A stretch of DNA of 64,000 nucleotides from Spongilla lacustris. Lineage: Eukaryota > Porifera > Demospongiae > Spongillida > Spongillidae. Of the stretch, positions 1-12,727 are shown piece after piece. The translations under genes and the position numbers were made by a program. How positions within the stretch are numbered: position 1 is the stretch's first letter; every line of letters starts with the position of its first letter. The notes under the pieces were generated by a model. The model was not told the DNA's origin. It worked only from the letters and a program-made list of their open reading frames with translations, and searched no databases. The DNA is taken from positions 4,254,629-4,318,628 of the forward strand of contig OX442416.1 in the NCBI GenBank assembly GCA_949361645.1. The letters run 5' to 3'.

Positions 1-840
1 GATGATAAGGTGAGAAATGTAATTGAAATTGACTTAAGTCTGAAAGGTCTATACTGTGAGGATATCATGGTAGTTTGTGTGCCTGACTACTTTTGAAACA
101 GCTGAAAATGACATACAAATGTGTCTACCGGTATAAAATAAAATATGCATCTGACATGCATTAGCATATGAATTGCTTTAAGCACTCCTCCAGACCCCTG
201 AGGCTGTACGTGTGTGTTTAGGATCTCCCTGAAAGTGTGTAGAAATAGGATTCCTGTTGGGTTTTTTTGGCACTTCCTTTGTGATGAGATTGGTGTGGGA
301 TATAGATTTCGCTACATGGTTAGCATTTGTATACAAATGACTGGAATGTATGTATTAGTCTTTTTGAAACCTATAGTGGGTAAAATAGGCAGTACATCTT
401 GCACAGGAAGATTATAAAATTGACTACAGCTGCATAAAACTGAAGGTTAAATCTTTCTTGTGTGAGATGTGATTGGTGATAACTTATAAAGCAATGCCAT
501 TTGATCAAACACCTCAAAGAGCACACAGTGTACATGTAGGTCCTGGCAGGAAAGGCATTTGATACTACCTACATATGAAGATCGGGACTAAGGAGGTATT
601 GCCTTACTGCTGGGAAGAAGGGTTTTGTATGGGTTGTTTTGAGCAAGCCAGCTGAATTATTATAATTAGCATTCACTAAGGGTCTAGACATTCTGTCTGA
701 ATCATAATTAAGGCATTGTTGTATTGTTTATGAGTATGTATTGAGTCAAATAATCGATGAGCATATTTGTCCTTGGAGAAGAGTACATGTAGAAGGAAGA
801 GTTGGTATGTAGACTGCGATTAAGGATCACTTTTAGAATG
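1..840. other. No gene recognised
   Basis: No supported reading frame, RNA gene or repeat was recognised. The short open frames present lack an ATG or any recognisable motif. Confidence 0.5.
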
Positions 841-856
841 GATTTTTGTCTCCTAA

Positions 857-968
857 CCAATGAAAATGCATGGATAGAAGTAGTTAACCAATAGGGAAGC
901 AGGGATAGTTGTCCAATGCAAGTGCAGGGATTGTTATCCAATCAAAATGTACCTAAAAAGTATAAATA
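857..968 (+). promoter_or_regulatory. CCAAT-box array plus TATA box upstream of the transposase
   Basis: Four CCAAT pentamers in the same orientation lie at 857, 888, 913 and 938, spaced 25-31 bp. They are followed by TATAAATA at 961-968, 31 bp before the transposase ATG at 999. Tandem CCAAT boxes upstream of a TATA box are a classic RNA polymerase II core arrangement (NF-Y and TBP sites). Promoter function is inferred from arrangement only. Confidence 0.55.
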
Positions 969-998
969 AGGGGGTATACATTTCCACTATGCTTGAAA

Positions 999-2087
999 AT
1001 GCCACGAGTACCAAGACTGTCAATTGAACAAAGAGTTGCCATTGTGAGGCTGTACTTTTCTAATGGAAAGAATGCCTATCTTACTGTAAGCTTGTTCCGG
1101 AGGGAGTACCCTAATTACAGGACACTATGCAGTAGCACAGTTCTGAGGGTGGTGTCCAAATTTGTGGAGCATGGCACAGTGCAGGATAGGCTGAAAACAA
1201 ACTGTGGAAGAAAGAAAACTGTTCAGGTGCCAAGGAACGTTGGCATCATTGCTCAGAAAATGCGACAGACCCCAACTTTGAGCATAAGAAGACTCCATCT
1301 AGGGACAGGATTGAGACCATCAAGTGTACAGAAGATGCTTAGGAAGACCCTGAAGATGAAGGCCTATACGCGGCCTCTAGTACAGGCTCTATTGCCAGGT
1401 GACATTGACAAGAGAGTCAAGTGGGCAGAAGATTACTTTGAAGCAGCTGAGAGGGACTTCACCTACCCTGACTACATCCTGTGGACGGATGAAGCAATCT
1501 TCCACTTGGATGGACATGTTAACAGGCATAATGCTGTCATATGGTCAGTCCAGAACCCACATGCTTTTATGGAATGCAGCAATCAGAAGAAGGCTGGTGT
1601 GATGGTCTGGGCTGGGCTGATCAAAGACCATATCATTGGCCCCTTCTTCATCAATGGAAGTGTCACAGGGCAAGTGTACCTTCAGCTACTACAGCAGAGG
1701 GTATGGCCAGCCCTGCAAGCTATCATGGGGGAAGAGGAAGAATTTGTTGTTTTCCAGCATGATGGAGCCTCAGCTCATTATGAAACCCATGTTAGAGCCT
1801 GGTTGGATGGAAAGCTGGAGGACAGATGGATGGGCAGAGGGGGACCCATACCATGGCCAGCACGAAGTCCTGATCTATCTCCATTGGACTTCTGGCTATG
1901 GGGCTACCTGAAAAACAAAGTGTATGCAAATGCAGTGACAGCATTGGACGAGCTAAGACAGGCTATAATTGATGAGATGCAGGCCATTCCAGCCACTATG
2001 GTCCACAGTGCGACACTGGGGGTAGTGAGAAAGGCAGGGTTACTGCTCTCAATTGATGGGCTGCAGTTAGGATCACGACATAATTGA
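999..2087 (+). CDS. Tc1/mariner (IS630)-superfamily transposase, intact
   Basis: This 362-residue frame starts at ATG 999; an in-frame TTG six bases earlier is not used because this is a eukaryote. It should catalyse cut-and-paste transposition in the nucleus. The N-terminal 115 residues are basic and helix-turn-helix-like (DUF4817-type). The DDE core follows: D164 in WTDEAIFH, D255 in FQHDGASAHY and D292 in SPDLSPLDFWLWGYLK. The second and third Asp are separated by 36 residues, close to the 34 of classical mariner, and the SPDLSPLDFWLW block is diagnostic of the superfamily. No stop or frameshift interrupts it and the length is normal, so it may be recently active. The C-terminus is somewhat unusual for the family. 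I could not find the terminal inverted repeats, so the element boundaries are unknown. Family assignment is firm; subfamily is not. Confidence 0.93.
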   Translation: MPRVPRLSIEQRVAIVRLYFSNGKNAYLTVSLFRREYPNYRTLCSSTVLRVVSKFVEHGTVQDRLKTNCGRKKTVQVPRNVGIIAQKMRQTPTLSIRRLHLGTGLRPSSVQKMLRKTLKMKAYTRPLVQALLPGDIDKRVKWAEDYFEAAERDFTYPDYILWTDEAIFHLDGHVNRHNAVIWSVQNPHAFMECSNQKKAGVMVWAGLIKDHIIGPFFINGSVTGQVYLQLLQQRVWPALQAIMGEEEEFVVFQHDGASAHYETHVRAWLDGKLEDRWMGRGGPIPWPARSPDLSPLDFWLWGYLKNKVYANAVTALDELRQAIIDEMQAIPATMVHSATLGVVRKAGLLLSIDGLQLGSRHN

Positions 2088-2279
2088 CATTACTAACCTC
2101 GATAACATTGTACATGTACCTGTTTCGTCTCATAATGTTATTATACTTCTCAGTGTGGTTGAATGCACACAGTAAGGCTGTATCGTACTGCTAGAAAAAT
2201 TCTGATAAACACCTTGATTATTATGTTAAGTGAAATTAAAATACAGTGGATGGCTAGGAAATACAGCGATTTTGAATTT

Positions 2280-4200
2280 GTGTGTGTTTGTGTGTGTGTT
2301 TTTGTGTGTGTGTTTGTGTGTGTGTTTTTGTGTGTGTGTTTGTGTGTGTGTTTTTGTGTGTGTGTTTGTGTGTGTGTTTTTGTGTGTGTTTGTATGTGTG
2401 TGTATGTGTGTGTAAGGATGTAATGTTTTAAGGTTATTCAGAATATTTCTGCATGGGTGTGACAATGCGGTAGAGATGATAAGCTATCGCGTAGCTGCAT
2501 GCATGCATGTAACAAGTGAGTTTGTTCTTTTAAGACACTGCATCAGACACTAGTAAGAGTGTACGTTAAAGTCAGGAATGGGATTATAATCCATTACATT
2601 TAAACTATGGCAAAGTATTACATTTAGGTTGTTGGTATGTGATGTGTGTTGAGTTTTTGGAGTATCCAATGTTTATGTGTGTGTGTTTGTGTGTGTGTGT
2701 GTTTGTGTGTGTTTGTATATGTGTGTGTATGTGTGTGTAAGGATGTAATGTTTAAAGGTTATTCAGAATAATTTTTATTTATTTCTGCATGGGGTGTGAC
2801 AATGTCATTAGCTATAGCGTAGCTGCATGCATGCATGCATGTATCAGGTGGTTTGTTCTTTTAAGACACTGCATCAGACACTAGTAAGAGTGTATGTTAA
2901 AGTCAGGAATGGGGTTATAAATCAATTACATGTGTGTTGGTTTGAAAGCCTTGAGTTTTTGGAGCATCCATTGTTTGTGCGTGTGTGTGTTTGTGTGTGT
3001 GTTTGTGTGTTTTTTGTGTATGTGTTTGTATGTTAGTGTATGTGTGTGTAAGGATGTAATGTTTTAAGGTTATTCAGAATAATTTTTATTTATTTCTGCA
3101 TGGGTGTGACAATGTGGTAGAGATGATAAGCTATCGCGTAGCTGCATGCATGCATGTATCAAGTGAGTTTGTTCTTTTAAGACACTGCATCAGACACTAG
3201 TAAGAGTGTATGTTAAAGTCAGGAATGGGATTATAATCAATTACATTCAAACTATGGCAAAATATTACATTTAGGTTGTTCGAAAGCCTTGAGTTTCTGG
3301 AGTATCCATTGTTTGTGTGTGTGTGTTTGTGTGTGTGTTTGCATGTGTGTTTGTAATGTTTGTGTTTGTATTTGTGTATGCGTGTGTTTGTATTTGTGTA
3401 TGCGTGTGTGTGTGTGTGTGTGTTTAATTTGATGTGTGGGTGCATGTGTGTTTGTGTGTTATGTGGTTGTGTGTATTTTTTATGTGTTTGTGTTTTTGTG
3501 TTTGTGCGTGTGCATGTGTGTGTAAGGATGTAAAATTATGGTTATTCAATAATTATTTTTAATAATTAAGATCTCTGGGTGGGGTGTGACAATATGGTAC
3601 ATGTTTTGAGATGATTAATATGGCATGTGAATATGCGTAGCTGCATGCATGCACACATGCATCTATCAAGTGGGTTCGTTTAAGTCAGTAATGCGATTAT
3701 AACAGACTATTGCAAAGTATTACATTTAGGTTGTTGGTATGTGATGTGTGTGTTGGTTTGAAAGCCTTCAGTTTTTGGAATATCCATTCTTTGTGTGTGT
3801 GTATGTGTGTGTGTTTTTGTTTGTGTGTTTATGTGTGTATGTCTATGTGTGTGCATTTGTGTGTGTTGTGTGTAATGTGAGGGTGCTTGTGTGTTTTTGT
3901 ATGTTGTGTATTTGTGTGTGTTTTAGTTTGCATGTGTGTGTTTGTGTGCGTGTGTGTACGTGTGTTAGGATGTAATGTTATGGTTATTCAGAAATTATTT
4001 GATAACAGGGTGGGGTGTGACAATATGGTAGGTGTTTTGAGAAATATGGCATGTAAATTTGCGTAGCTGCATGCATGCATGTATGAAGTGGGTTTGTTCT
4101 TTTAAGGCACTAGTAAGAGTGTCAGAAATGGGATTAGGATCAATGACATATTTAGGTTGTTGGTATGTGATACATGTGTGTTGGTTCAAAAGCCTTGAGT
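2280..4200. repeat. Tandem 300-480-bp units built around (GT)n tracts
   Basis: About five diverged tandem units. Each has a TGTG/TTTG-rich microsatellite, then a GGATGTAATGTT...GGTTATTCAGAAT segment, a TGCATGCATG segment and a GACACTGCATCAGACACTAG segment, ending in TTGGAGTATCCATTG before the next GT tract. Long open frames here are Cys/Val or His/Thr low-complexity translations of GT/CA DNA and are not genes. Confidence 0.85.
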
Positions 4201-5270
4201 ATCACTGGAGGATAAATATTGTATTTGTTCAAACAACTGCTGGAAGAGAGGTAACTAGCTGGTGTGAATTTAAAAAGTATTGCCCTGTTGCTGCGAGAAT
4301 GTGACGGGTAAAACATATTTGGAAGCCTGAAGGTTTAATCTGGTTACTAGGTATTTTCCAGTGTTGCATCAGTATTTAGGTGATGGGTAGGGTAACCTCA
4401 CTGGGTGAGTATTTTGGATTGGACAACCACACAGTAGAAAGTAACAAAAGTACCAAACATGGGTTTTTAACAGCTATATTTTGTGAGTGAAGTTGTTGGC
4501 TCATCCTTCCATGACAAAGTTACATGCTCTTTAGTGACAAACAGGCATCTAAGCAGATTGCTTTCATTGCATGAGAATAATACTTTTGAAACACGCAAAT
4601 GAATTGTATTAAAATAGTAAGCTCTAACAGGAAGCATGTGAATGTTTATCAAAGCTACCAACAGTACACCCACCTACAACACCAATTTTTTTTTTTTACA
4701 AACAATATAAATTTGCATGAAACAACCAAGTCAGAATTAACTGACACTTGAAGATCATCTCAACATTACATTTAGATCTGAGAATTAGGTGGTATTATTT
4801 TACAAGTCATGCCCAGTTGTAAGCGCTAAAGAGTAATCCTGATGTCGGTGAAACTGCTCACTCTCATTCTTAATGAACAACGTTGGTTTTAAAACTGATT
4901 AGACTTGGTCTTAGCACACATAACAGATTTGAACAGAAGTCACCATGACTCACAAATACACATACACACCAGTTGAGAGCCATATCTACAGTTCCTATGA
5001 CATTGAATACTGTTGAAAAGAATGCTCAAACAGTTCGGCACTTTTTTCACACACACACACACACATCGGTAACTAAACAGCACACTAAGAATTAAGCCTT
5101 AGGCTTCAATATTAGTAGGTGCTGTAGGCAGTGTACACGCGGCTTCTCTAGTGTTACGGGCATATACCAGTTTGTATAGTTTGCTAGATGCATGGGCTGC
5201 ACCAATGTGTGCGTGTACCCGTAGGCCGTGCGTACATTGTATGCCAATAGGCACCCAGTCGTTCGTGCCT
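4201..5270. other. No gene recognised
   Basis: AT-rich sequence with one short CA run near 5049-5064. No convincing frame was found. Confidence 0.45.
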
Positions 5271-5279
5271 TTAACTCAC

Positions 5280-5405
5280 CAACCATTTGCATCGAAGACA
5301 TTCTCCAGTGTGGTTTTGTATAACGTAAGGCGAATGACAATCTCGATCTCGTCCACAACACGTAGCAAGAACGCTAATTGGTGCGCACCGCCCGTATGAA
5401 TGACC
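5280..5405 (-). CDS. Candidate internal exon, unidentified protein
   Basis: Read on the minus strand, one frame is open across about 120 bp and its translation looks protein-like (it includes RVVDEIEIVIRLTLYKTTLE). It is bounded on the 3' side by a strong donor (GTGAGT, starting at 5279) and on the 5' side by a possible CCGTAG acceptor. The region is CpG-richer than its surroundings, which fits a gene-proximal location. I do not recognise the family and found no flanking exons. The exon could be spurious. Confidence 0.22.
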
Positions 5406-5409
5406 TACG

Positions 5410-6160
5410 GCGGGTGTATGTTTTCTTTTACGAAGAGATAGTAATACGGCTAGTTCATTTCTAAAAGCGAGAGATAAGCAGCCGCAGGTACGGTAGTATC
5501 TATGATTTCACAAGGATGCTAAATTAAAAAAACAATTAAAAATTAAGCAATTCGAGGGGGTGGGGCTCAGTGGCACGTGATAATTGCAAGTTGAAGGGGT
5601 GGAGCTAATATGGTGCTTTAATGGTTGCGTCACTAGTCTCGGAACGGGACGAGCGTATGAATGGAGTGTAACGAGTGCGCATGCGTAACCGTGGTGAAAT
5701 AGTTGTTGCCTCTTACTTTCAGTTTAAAAGGTGATAAAAATATGATCATTTTGATTTTGGCTTCGAAACGTGTGTCTAAACATGGTTTCACTTTTAAAGT
5801 TGTTAATTTGTTGTGTTTATTAAAGTTAATTAAGCATCGTTAATAACTTGTAAATAAAATGATGTAAACACATTTGCCTAACCTCAAGTTGTTAGTTTCT
5901 AAATAATAGATTTTTTTCATACTCCTATCAAAAGTTATTCCCGTTCAAAAGCATTGCGTTCTTTCGTGGACACCCGGGTATACATGTAAGTTACATGTAA
6001 ATGTAGGAACAGCTGCCTATCATTACCTCACATCAGCCGCTAATTGGGTGATAATGGGAACCACTTGAACGCTGCAATCCGATTGGACTGCAATCCCCGT
6101 TGCAGCAGAACAAATCCAGGTATAGGCTTGCAACCCGACCTTCCGCCAATACGCGAAGGC
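5410..6160. other. No gene recognised
   Basis: Mixed CpG-containing (about 5630-5700) and AT-rich (5700-5950) sequence. Nothing was assigned. Confidence 0.4.
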
Positions 6161-6164
6161 CCCC

Positions 6165-6848
6165 CACCACTGAGTTACGTTTATAAATTAATTGACAATA
6201 ACCACAAAGACCCTGCTGCGCTTCTTCCTCATCGGATGGCTATCACAGTTACAAGCAAGTCTAGTGTCATATGATGAGCACCAAACAAAACAAAAAAAGA
6301 TAAGTGCCTAAGTAGATACTTGATGGTAGCACATCTCCGTGGAAACAGTTGCAAACAGACATTTAAACAAATTCGCAGCTCCTGATATTGAAACCTAGAG
6401 GAAAAAAGTGATGGTTATGCATCAGAACAAATGCCCCTACCATAAAACCAAAGCCCTCAGCATCATGCACAAAGCACACTCCATCCCCTCCCATTAGGTC
6501 GAATGCAAAGCTCAACCAAGGCATCAGGACTAGTGCTTGCCCAACAGGCCCGTGTCATTCATTACCCCCCCCCCCCCCCCCACCCACACACACACACATT
6601 CTGCACACAGTGTGTGGTTTGTATTACTTATACATGTAACTTCTCTGTATGGTTTCTACTAAAAAGGAGTACAGTGTAGGTGGTACGGAGGTGAAGAGGA
6701 AAGACACATGAACACTTAACCTTCAGTACTTACGATAAGTCTAAGTAGATACCATGCAGCCCCAGATCAAGCATAGCCTTGGGGGTGGGGGGGCCAGCTT
6801 CCCCCCACTCCCCCATGGCATATGAAATGCCACCCCTCTGGCAGCAAT

Positions 6849-6883
<35 letters not shown>

Positions 6884-7195
6884 AGCCACACACGCTTCCG
6901 TTGATTATTACATATACCCGCGAGTAGATCACATGTTGTGTCATACGTAAAAAAAAAAAAGTCCGAATACTTGCTGACAAATGTCAACAAAGCGGTGGAG
7001 CACAACAGGGCATGTACAAATGTACCCCTTCGACTGCATCCCCTCCTCCCCCCCAGTTTTCGTGCGCCCTCTGGTAAAACCAAATTCATGTAGGTCCAGG
7101 GTAGTCCTACATGTACATAAGTACATGCCAGTAGTTAAATAAATGTACACATATACATGTAGGTCTTGTAGATATGGTAGTCTTAGGTAGGGACA
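6165..7195. repeat. Dispersed repeat family, copy 1 (partial)
   Basis: About 1 kb that recurs at 9415-10427 and 27560-28690. Shared landmarks are the GACCCTGCTGCGCTTCTTCC and GCATCAGAACAAATGCCCCT blocks, two long poly-C tracts (about 6566-6580 and 6850-6882 here), and a GTAGGTCTTGTAGATATGG end. On the minus strand it has a good donor-like GTGAGTA (changed in this copy) next to a short open segment, so it may derive from a gene, but no product is recognised. Confidence 0.8.
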
Positions 7196-7199
7196 TATA

Positions 7200-7400
7200 A
7201 GTCCAGGTACACACTGCAAATAAATTGGTCGCTACGGTAAACCAAGGTTTTTTAACCCAATGGTTTAAATTAGAATTGGCTTCCTGTTATAACCAAAATT
7301 TTAAACCAATATATTGGTTTAATGTTAAACGCTAGCGTTTTGGTTTAAACGTGGCTTGGTTTAAAATTGAAACCAATCGTTTTAATATTGTAGAATAATC
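7200..7400. repeat. AT-rich element with repeated TTTAAACC/GGTTTAAA words
   Basis: GGTTTAAA and its complement recur many times in both orientations within 200 bp, giving several nested short palindromes. This is consistent with a small foldback or MITE remnant. No target duplication was identified. Confidence 0.4.
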
Positions 7401-8507
7401 ATCTTGAATTCGTACCAAATGATTTCATGTGTACTTGCTCCATTGTCCTAGACTAGATTATAGGCCTGAATATCGAACTGAACACTTCGATTTACAATTC
7501 AAGGAAGGGCTTGCCTTGTAGGAATTAAAGTTGTAGTACAAGTCCTTTTAGGATCGGGCCTAGAAGAAGAGTAAGATATCAATCCTTAAGGTACGGTACT
7601 CGCAAAACGATCGAGCCGTGCTATCACAGTATACGAAGTTTTATCTGTAACCATATGTGCACCAGTTTAGCTTGTAAAACCTTGCATGTTTTATAGCTTT
7701 GACACCAGGCCCCTTCGACTGCATGTACATCTACACATGTATTTATATTTTATTGAGCTGGGGGCATGCAGGAAGGAACAATTTATACTCATGCACGTGA
7801 CCAAAATCAATATTAGGTTGGCAAATTTATTGTTGTAGATATCAGTCTAATATCTATGGTTACTTAGTATAGTTGCTGTGCGATGGTTGTAGAAGTCGCC
7901 CTCGTGAACGTTCTAGCCTTGGATTCTATCGTTTTACATCTAAGAACCATTCCTGACAACATAAATAGATAAAAGGTAGAACTGGTTGGCCGTAGCAGAC
8001 CGTGGCGTCATGATGGTCGGGCTACGCCCAACTACTGGATGCCCATAGTACACTCGCGGATCTGTGGTGACTATATATTGTATATGGTATGTATGTGTCA
8101 TTCCCATGTGGGATCGAGCGCTTCAGTTTCACTGTGTCAGTTTACGCTCAGGAAAACCTACCAGTATAAACATCCGTCGGGTCCCCAGACCCAGCAGTGA
8201 TGTAGACTTCGTCCTGACTGTGTTCTCGTTTAGGAAGCAAGAAAGATTAAACACTTACCCAGCCATGCATGTGCAGTGACCAGAAAGAATAGAACCGTCA
8301 GATCTGGCTTAGCTATCATCCAAGCTTCGCGTCATCGTGCAATATCAGCCAAGTGCGCTGGCTATAGGGCTTTGAGCTTTGACAGTTTGATCCCTATACT
8401 AGTGATACCACGTAGTACGAATGCTGTTACGTAGACAGAAGACGCGAATAAATTGTAGGCTTCGTGCTGCTGGCATGAACTCAGCGTATAGTTAAGGACA
8501 GGGTCCA
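7400..8507. other. No gene recognised
   Basis: Unassigned sequence. A short block near 8015-8045 (CGGGCTACGCCCAACTACT) has a partial counterpart near 45960-45980. Confidence 0.4.
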
Positions 8508-10090
8508 ACATATGGAGAAATTGCCCATACATAGGCGGACATTTAGCACTTTTATTTCAAATTGATTTTTAAACACATGTACTAAGTACGATAAATCGGT
8601 CTGATTGTGAATCTGTAATTTATAGATTTATATCATGAGCCATTCTTGTACAAAAATCAAGACAAAAAATTAATTTCTACCGCACTAATTTATTCGTAAA
8701 GTAGACATGTTACGTAACATTTATTAACAATTATGTCATTTATCAATAATGTTTTTAATTAATGGCTAGCTCACGAGACGCATACAAAGCCGATGACGTA
8801 TTACTAATACTAAGTAAGTAAAAGTAATTGTAGCTCCCATAAACACAGATTGAACACGCACCGCAGATGACCGAAAGGGATGATGTTGGCTTCGTCCAAA
8901 GTGGCCGGTCCGCAATTACTAGTAGTTCACGACGGGAGACCGAGTCCCAAGTCCCAACTCCCAACATGTCATCATATATGCTCCGCCATGCATATTTACC
9001 CATCCTTTCAATATTGGCCGGGTGCAGCGTCCGTTGTGCACGTCACGCCACCAGCACTTTTTATGCCACCTTTCTATGCGGCAATTCATTATTGCCATGA
9101 AGCCTCGATCGCGATCATCGCGCGGGCAACATATCGTAAAAGCAGAGATAATATAAAGCGATACTTCCTATGATATATGCTATTACATTTATAGTTTCTC
9201 TTAGCCCCTTCTGTAGTCAATCATCGACTCAATGTGATATGGGAGATGTAAACGATGGGCGGACCGGCAGCGTGGGCGTTTCTCTAGAGCCGAACACATT
9301 GGCAAGCTAGAACCCGTACTTCACGTTTATTTCATGTCAAGATATCTAACTTCTTATAGGTTAATACATTTACCGTAGTGATCAGGTCGACGGGTCATGC
9401 TGCCCTTCCTCATCACTGAGTTACTAGTACGTTTACAAATTGACAATAACCACAAAGACCCTGCTGCACTTCTTCCTCATCGGATGGCTATCACAGTTAC
9501 AAGCAAGTCTAGTGTCATATTATGAGCACCAAACAAAACAAAAAAAGATAAGTGCCTAAGTAGCATCATATAGATACTTGATGGTAGCACATCTCCGTGG
9601 AAACAGTTGCAAACAGACATTTAAACAAATTCACAGCTCCTGATATTGAAACCTAGAGGAAAAAAGTGATGGTTATGCATCAGAACAAATGCCCCTACCA
9701 TAAAACCAAAGCCCTCAGCATCATGCACAAAGCACACTCCATCCCCTCCCAATGCAAAGCTCAACCAAGGCATCAGGACTAGTGCTTGCCCAACAGGCCC
9801 CTGTCATTCATTACCCCCCCCCCCCACACACACACACACATTCTGCACAGTGTGTGGTTTGTATGACTTATACATGTAACTTCTCTGTATGGTTTCTACT
9901 AGAAAGGAGTACAGTGTAGGTGGTACGGAGGTGAAGAGGAAAGACACATGAACACTTAACCTTCAGTACTCACGATAAGTCTAAGTAGATACCATGCAGC
10001 CCTGGATCAAGCATAGCCTTGGGGGTGGGGGGGCCAGCTTCCCCCCCCCCTCCCCCATGGCATATGAAATGCCACCCCTCTGGCAGCAAT

Positions 10091-10121
<31 letters not shown>

Positions 10122-10427
10122 CAGCCACACACGCTTCCGTTCATGATTACATATACCTGCGAGTAGATTACATGTTGTGTCATACGTAAAAAAAAGTCCG
10201 AATACTTGCTGACAAATGTCAACAAAGCGGTGGAGCACAACAGGGCATGTACAAATGTACCCCTTCGACTGCATCCCCTCCTCCCCCCCAGTTTTTGTGC
10301 GCCCTCTGGTAAAACCAAATTCATGTAGGTCCACGGTAGTCCTACATGCATAAGTACATGCCAGTAGTTAGATAGATGTACACATGTACATGTAGGTCTT
10401 GTAGATATGGTAGTCTTAGGTAACATG
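8508..10427. repeat. Segmental duplication A, copy 1 (partner 26174-28690)
   Basis: This segment is collinear with 26174-28690, starting at CATATGGAGAAATTGCCC and ending at the GATATGGTAGTCTTAGGTA block. Differences: the partner lacks about 300 bp (8730-9040 here) and instead has a perfect short hairpin at 26388-26453; the partner also carries a 797-bp foldback insertion at 26682-27478 that is absent here near 9318. The right half belongs to the family also present at 6165-7195. Confidence 0.85.
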
Positions 10428-10589
10428 TACAGGGTATGTTTATTTTATGTCTAACATCAGATAAGGTTGTGGGTTCCTTTCAAGTTTAATTATATTCACA
10501 GCACAGAAGAGCAGATGTTACATGTAGTTTGAAGGGAATACATGTACATGTAGACAAAAGACACAAGTAATTTTCAGTACTCAGGTAGG

Positions 10590-10830
10590 TACATGTAAGT
10601 CTATGTAGGTCCATGTAGGGTTCATGCAGGGTATAGGTCTATGTAGGTCCATGTAGGGTTCATGCAGGGTAGGTCTATGTAGGTCCATGTAGGGTTCATG
10701 CAGGGTAGGTCTATGTAGGTCCATGTAAGGGTTCATGCAGGGTAGGTCTATGTAGGTCCATGTAATGGTTCATGCAGGGTAGGCCTATGTAGGTCAATGT
10801 AGGGGTTCATGCAGGGTAGGTCTACATGTA
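10590..10830. repeat. Tandem repeat, about 38-bp period
   Basis: Repeats of GTAGGTCTATGTAGGTCC followed by ATGTAGGGTTCATGCAGG, about six copies. The same array is at 20160-20420 and 32840-33265 in units 2 and 3. Confidence 0.85.
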
Positions 10831-11029
10831 GCTTCAGGACAGGCAAGGTAGCAGCACTACATGGGCCTCTAACATCAGATAAGGTTGTGGGTTCCCCTTT
10901 CAAGTTTATTATATTCACAGCACAAACCATGGGCAGATCTTAGGATTAAGAGTAGGTACATGTATGACAAAACCTTCAGTATTCTGGTACATGTACATGT
11001 AGGAGCGTGTATGGGCTGGGTTTTTTTAA

Positions 11030-12512
11030 AGTATGATGTATAGGCTGATGTATGGGGTATGGTGTACAGGCTGGGGTATGGTGTATAGGCTGGTGTATGG
11101 TGTATAGGCTGGTGTATGTATGGTGTATAAGCTAGTGTATGGGGTATGGTGTACAGGCTGGGGTATGGTGTATAGGATGGTGTATGGTGTACAGGCTACT
11201 GTAGTGTATGGTGTACAGGCTGGTGTATGGTGTACAGGCTAGTGTATGGTGTACAGGCTGGTGTATGGTGTACAGGCTGGTGTATGGTGTATAGGCTGGT
11301 GTATGGTGTACAGGCTGGTGTATGGTGTACAGGCTAGTGTATGGTATATAGGCTGGTGTATGGTGTACAGGCCGGTGTATGGTGTATAGGCTGGTGTATG
11401 GTGTATAGGATGGTGTATGGTGTATAGGCTGGTGTATGGTGTACAGGCTGGTGTATGGTGTATAGGTGTATAGGCTGGTGTATGGTGTACAGGCTGGTGT
11501 ATGGTGTATAGGTGTATAGGCTGGTGTATGGGGTCTAGGCTGGTGTATGGTGTACAGGCTGGTGTATGGTGTACAGGCTAGTGTATGGTGTATAGGCTGG
11601 TGTATAGTGTATAGGTGTATAGGCTGGTGCATGGGGTCTAGGCTGGTGTATGGTGTATAGGCTGGTGTATGGTGTACAGGCTGGTGTATGGTGTACAGGC
11701 TGGTGTATGGTGTACAGGCTAGTGTATGGTGTATAGGCTGGTGTATGGTGTACAGGCTGGGGTATGGTGTATAGGATGGTGTATGGTGTATAGGATGGTG
11801 TATGGTGTACAGGCTAGTGTATGGTGTACAGGCTGGTGTATGGTGTACAGGCTGGTGTATGGGGTCTAGGCTGGTGTATGGTGTACAGGCTAGTATGGTG
11901 TACAGGCTGGGGTATGGTGTATAGGATGGTGTATGGTGTATAGGATGGTGTATGGTGTACAGGCTAGTGTATGGTGTACAGGCTGGTGTATGGTGTACAG
12001 GCTGGTGTATGGGGTCTAGGCTGGTGTATGGTGTACAGGCTAGTGTATGGTGTACAGGCTGGTGTATGGTGTACAGGCTGGTGTATGGGTTCTAGGCTGG
12101 TGTATGGGGTCTAGGCTGGTGTATGGTGTACAGGCTGGTGTATGGGGTCTAGGCTGGTGTATGGTGTACAGGCTAGTGTATGGTGTACAGGCTGGTGTAT
12201 GGTGTACAGGCTGGTGTATGGGTTCTAGGCTGGTGTATGGGGTCTAGGCTGGTGTATGGTGTACAGGCTGGTGTATGGGGTCTAGGCTGGTGTATGGTGT
12301 ACAGGCTGGTGTATGGTGTACAGGCTGGTGTACAGGCTGATGTATGGTGTATATAGGTATAGGTGTATGGTGTACTGGCTAGTGTATGGTGTACAGGCTG
12401 GTGTATGGGGTCTAGGCTGGTGTATGGTGTACAGGCTGGTGTATGGTGTACAGGCTGGTGTATGGTGGTGTATGGGGTCTAGGCTGGTGTATGGTGTATA
12501 GGCCGGTGTATG
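11030..12512. repeat. 19-bp satellite array, unit 1 (left contig copy)
   Basis: Roughly 78 copies of the 19-mer GGCTGGTGTATGGTGTAYA, with TACAGG, TATAGG and GTCTAGG variants. Three units make 57 bp, so several frames stay open and give meaningless repetitive translations. The array occupies what would be the intron after the half-CCCH exon of the RNF113-like gene. Confidence 0.95.
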
Positions 12513-12727
12513 GGCAAACACATCATGCAAACACCAGCACATACCTACACAACACACCAGCACACATCAGACACACCAACCTTCAAAGTCGCAGTAGCCT
12601 GCCTCCTTGTAGTCTTTGCAGATGTCAGGTTGGTACTCCCAAAGAACAGTACAGGGGACCTTTCCTAGGGGAGGGAAAAATGGCCCCTACATGTAGAATG
12701 CTGTCTGCACATTATCCCGCAATGGAT

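Noticed and set aside
1399..1911. Plus-strand frames of 67-91 residues inside the transposase
   Set aside because: Alternate-frame shadows of the 362-residue transposase.
2163..3975. Cys/Val and His/Thr rich frames
   Set aside because: (GT)n/(CA)n translations without start context, signal or splice support. The same holds for 44886-45250 and 13290-13641.
6730..7219. Gly-rich frames near 6.8, 10.1 and 28.3 kb
   Set aside because: The glycine runs come from poly-C tracts, and the frames differ between repeat copies by homopolymer length, so they are not conserved coding sequence.
10590..10830. Telomere-like repeat
   Set aside because: The ~38-bp unit has no TTAGGG-type motif and lies internally; it is an interspersed minisatellite repeated in the three units.
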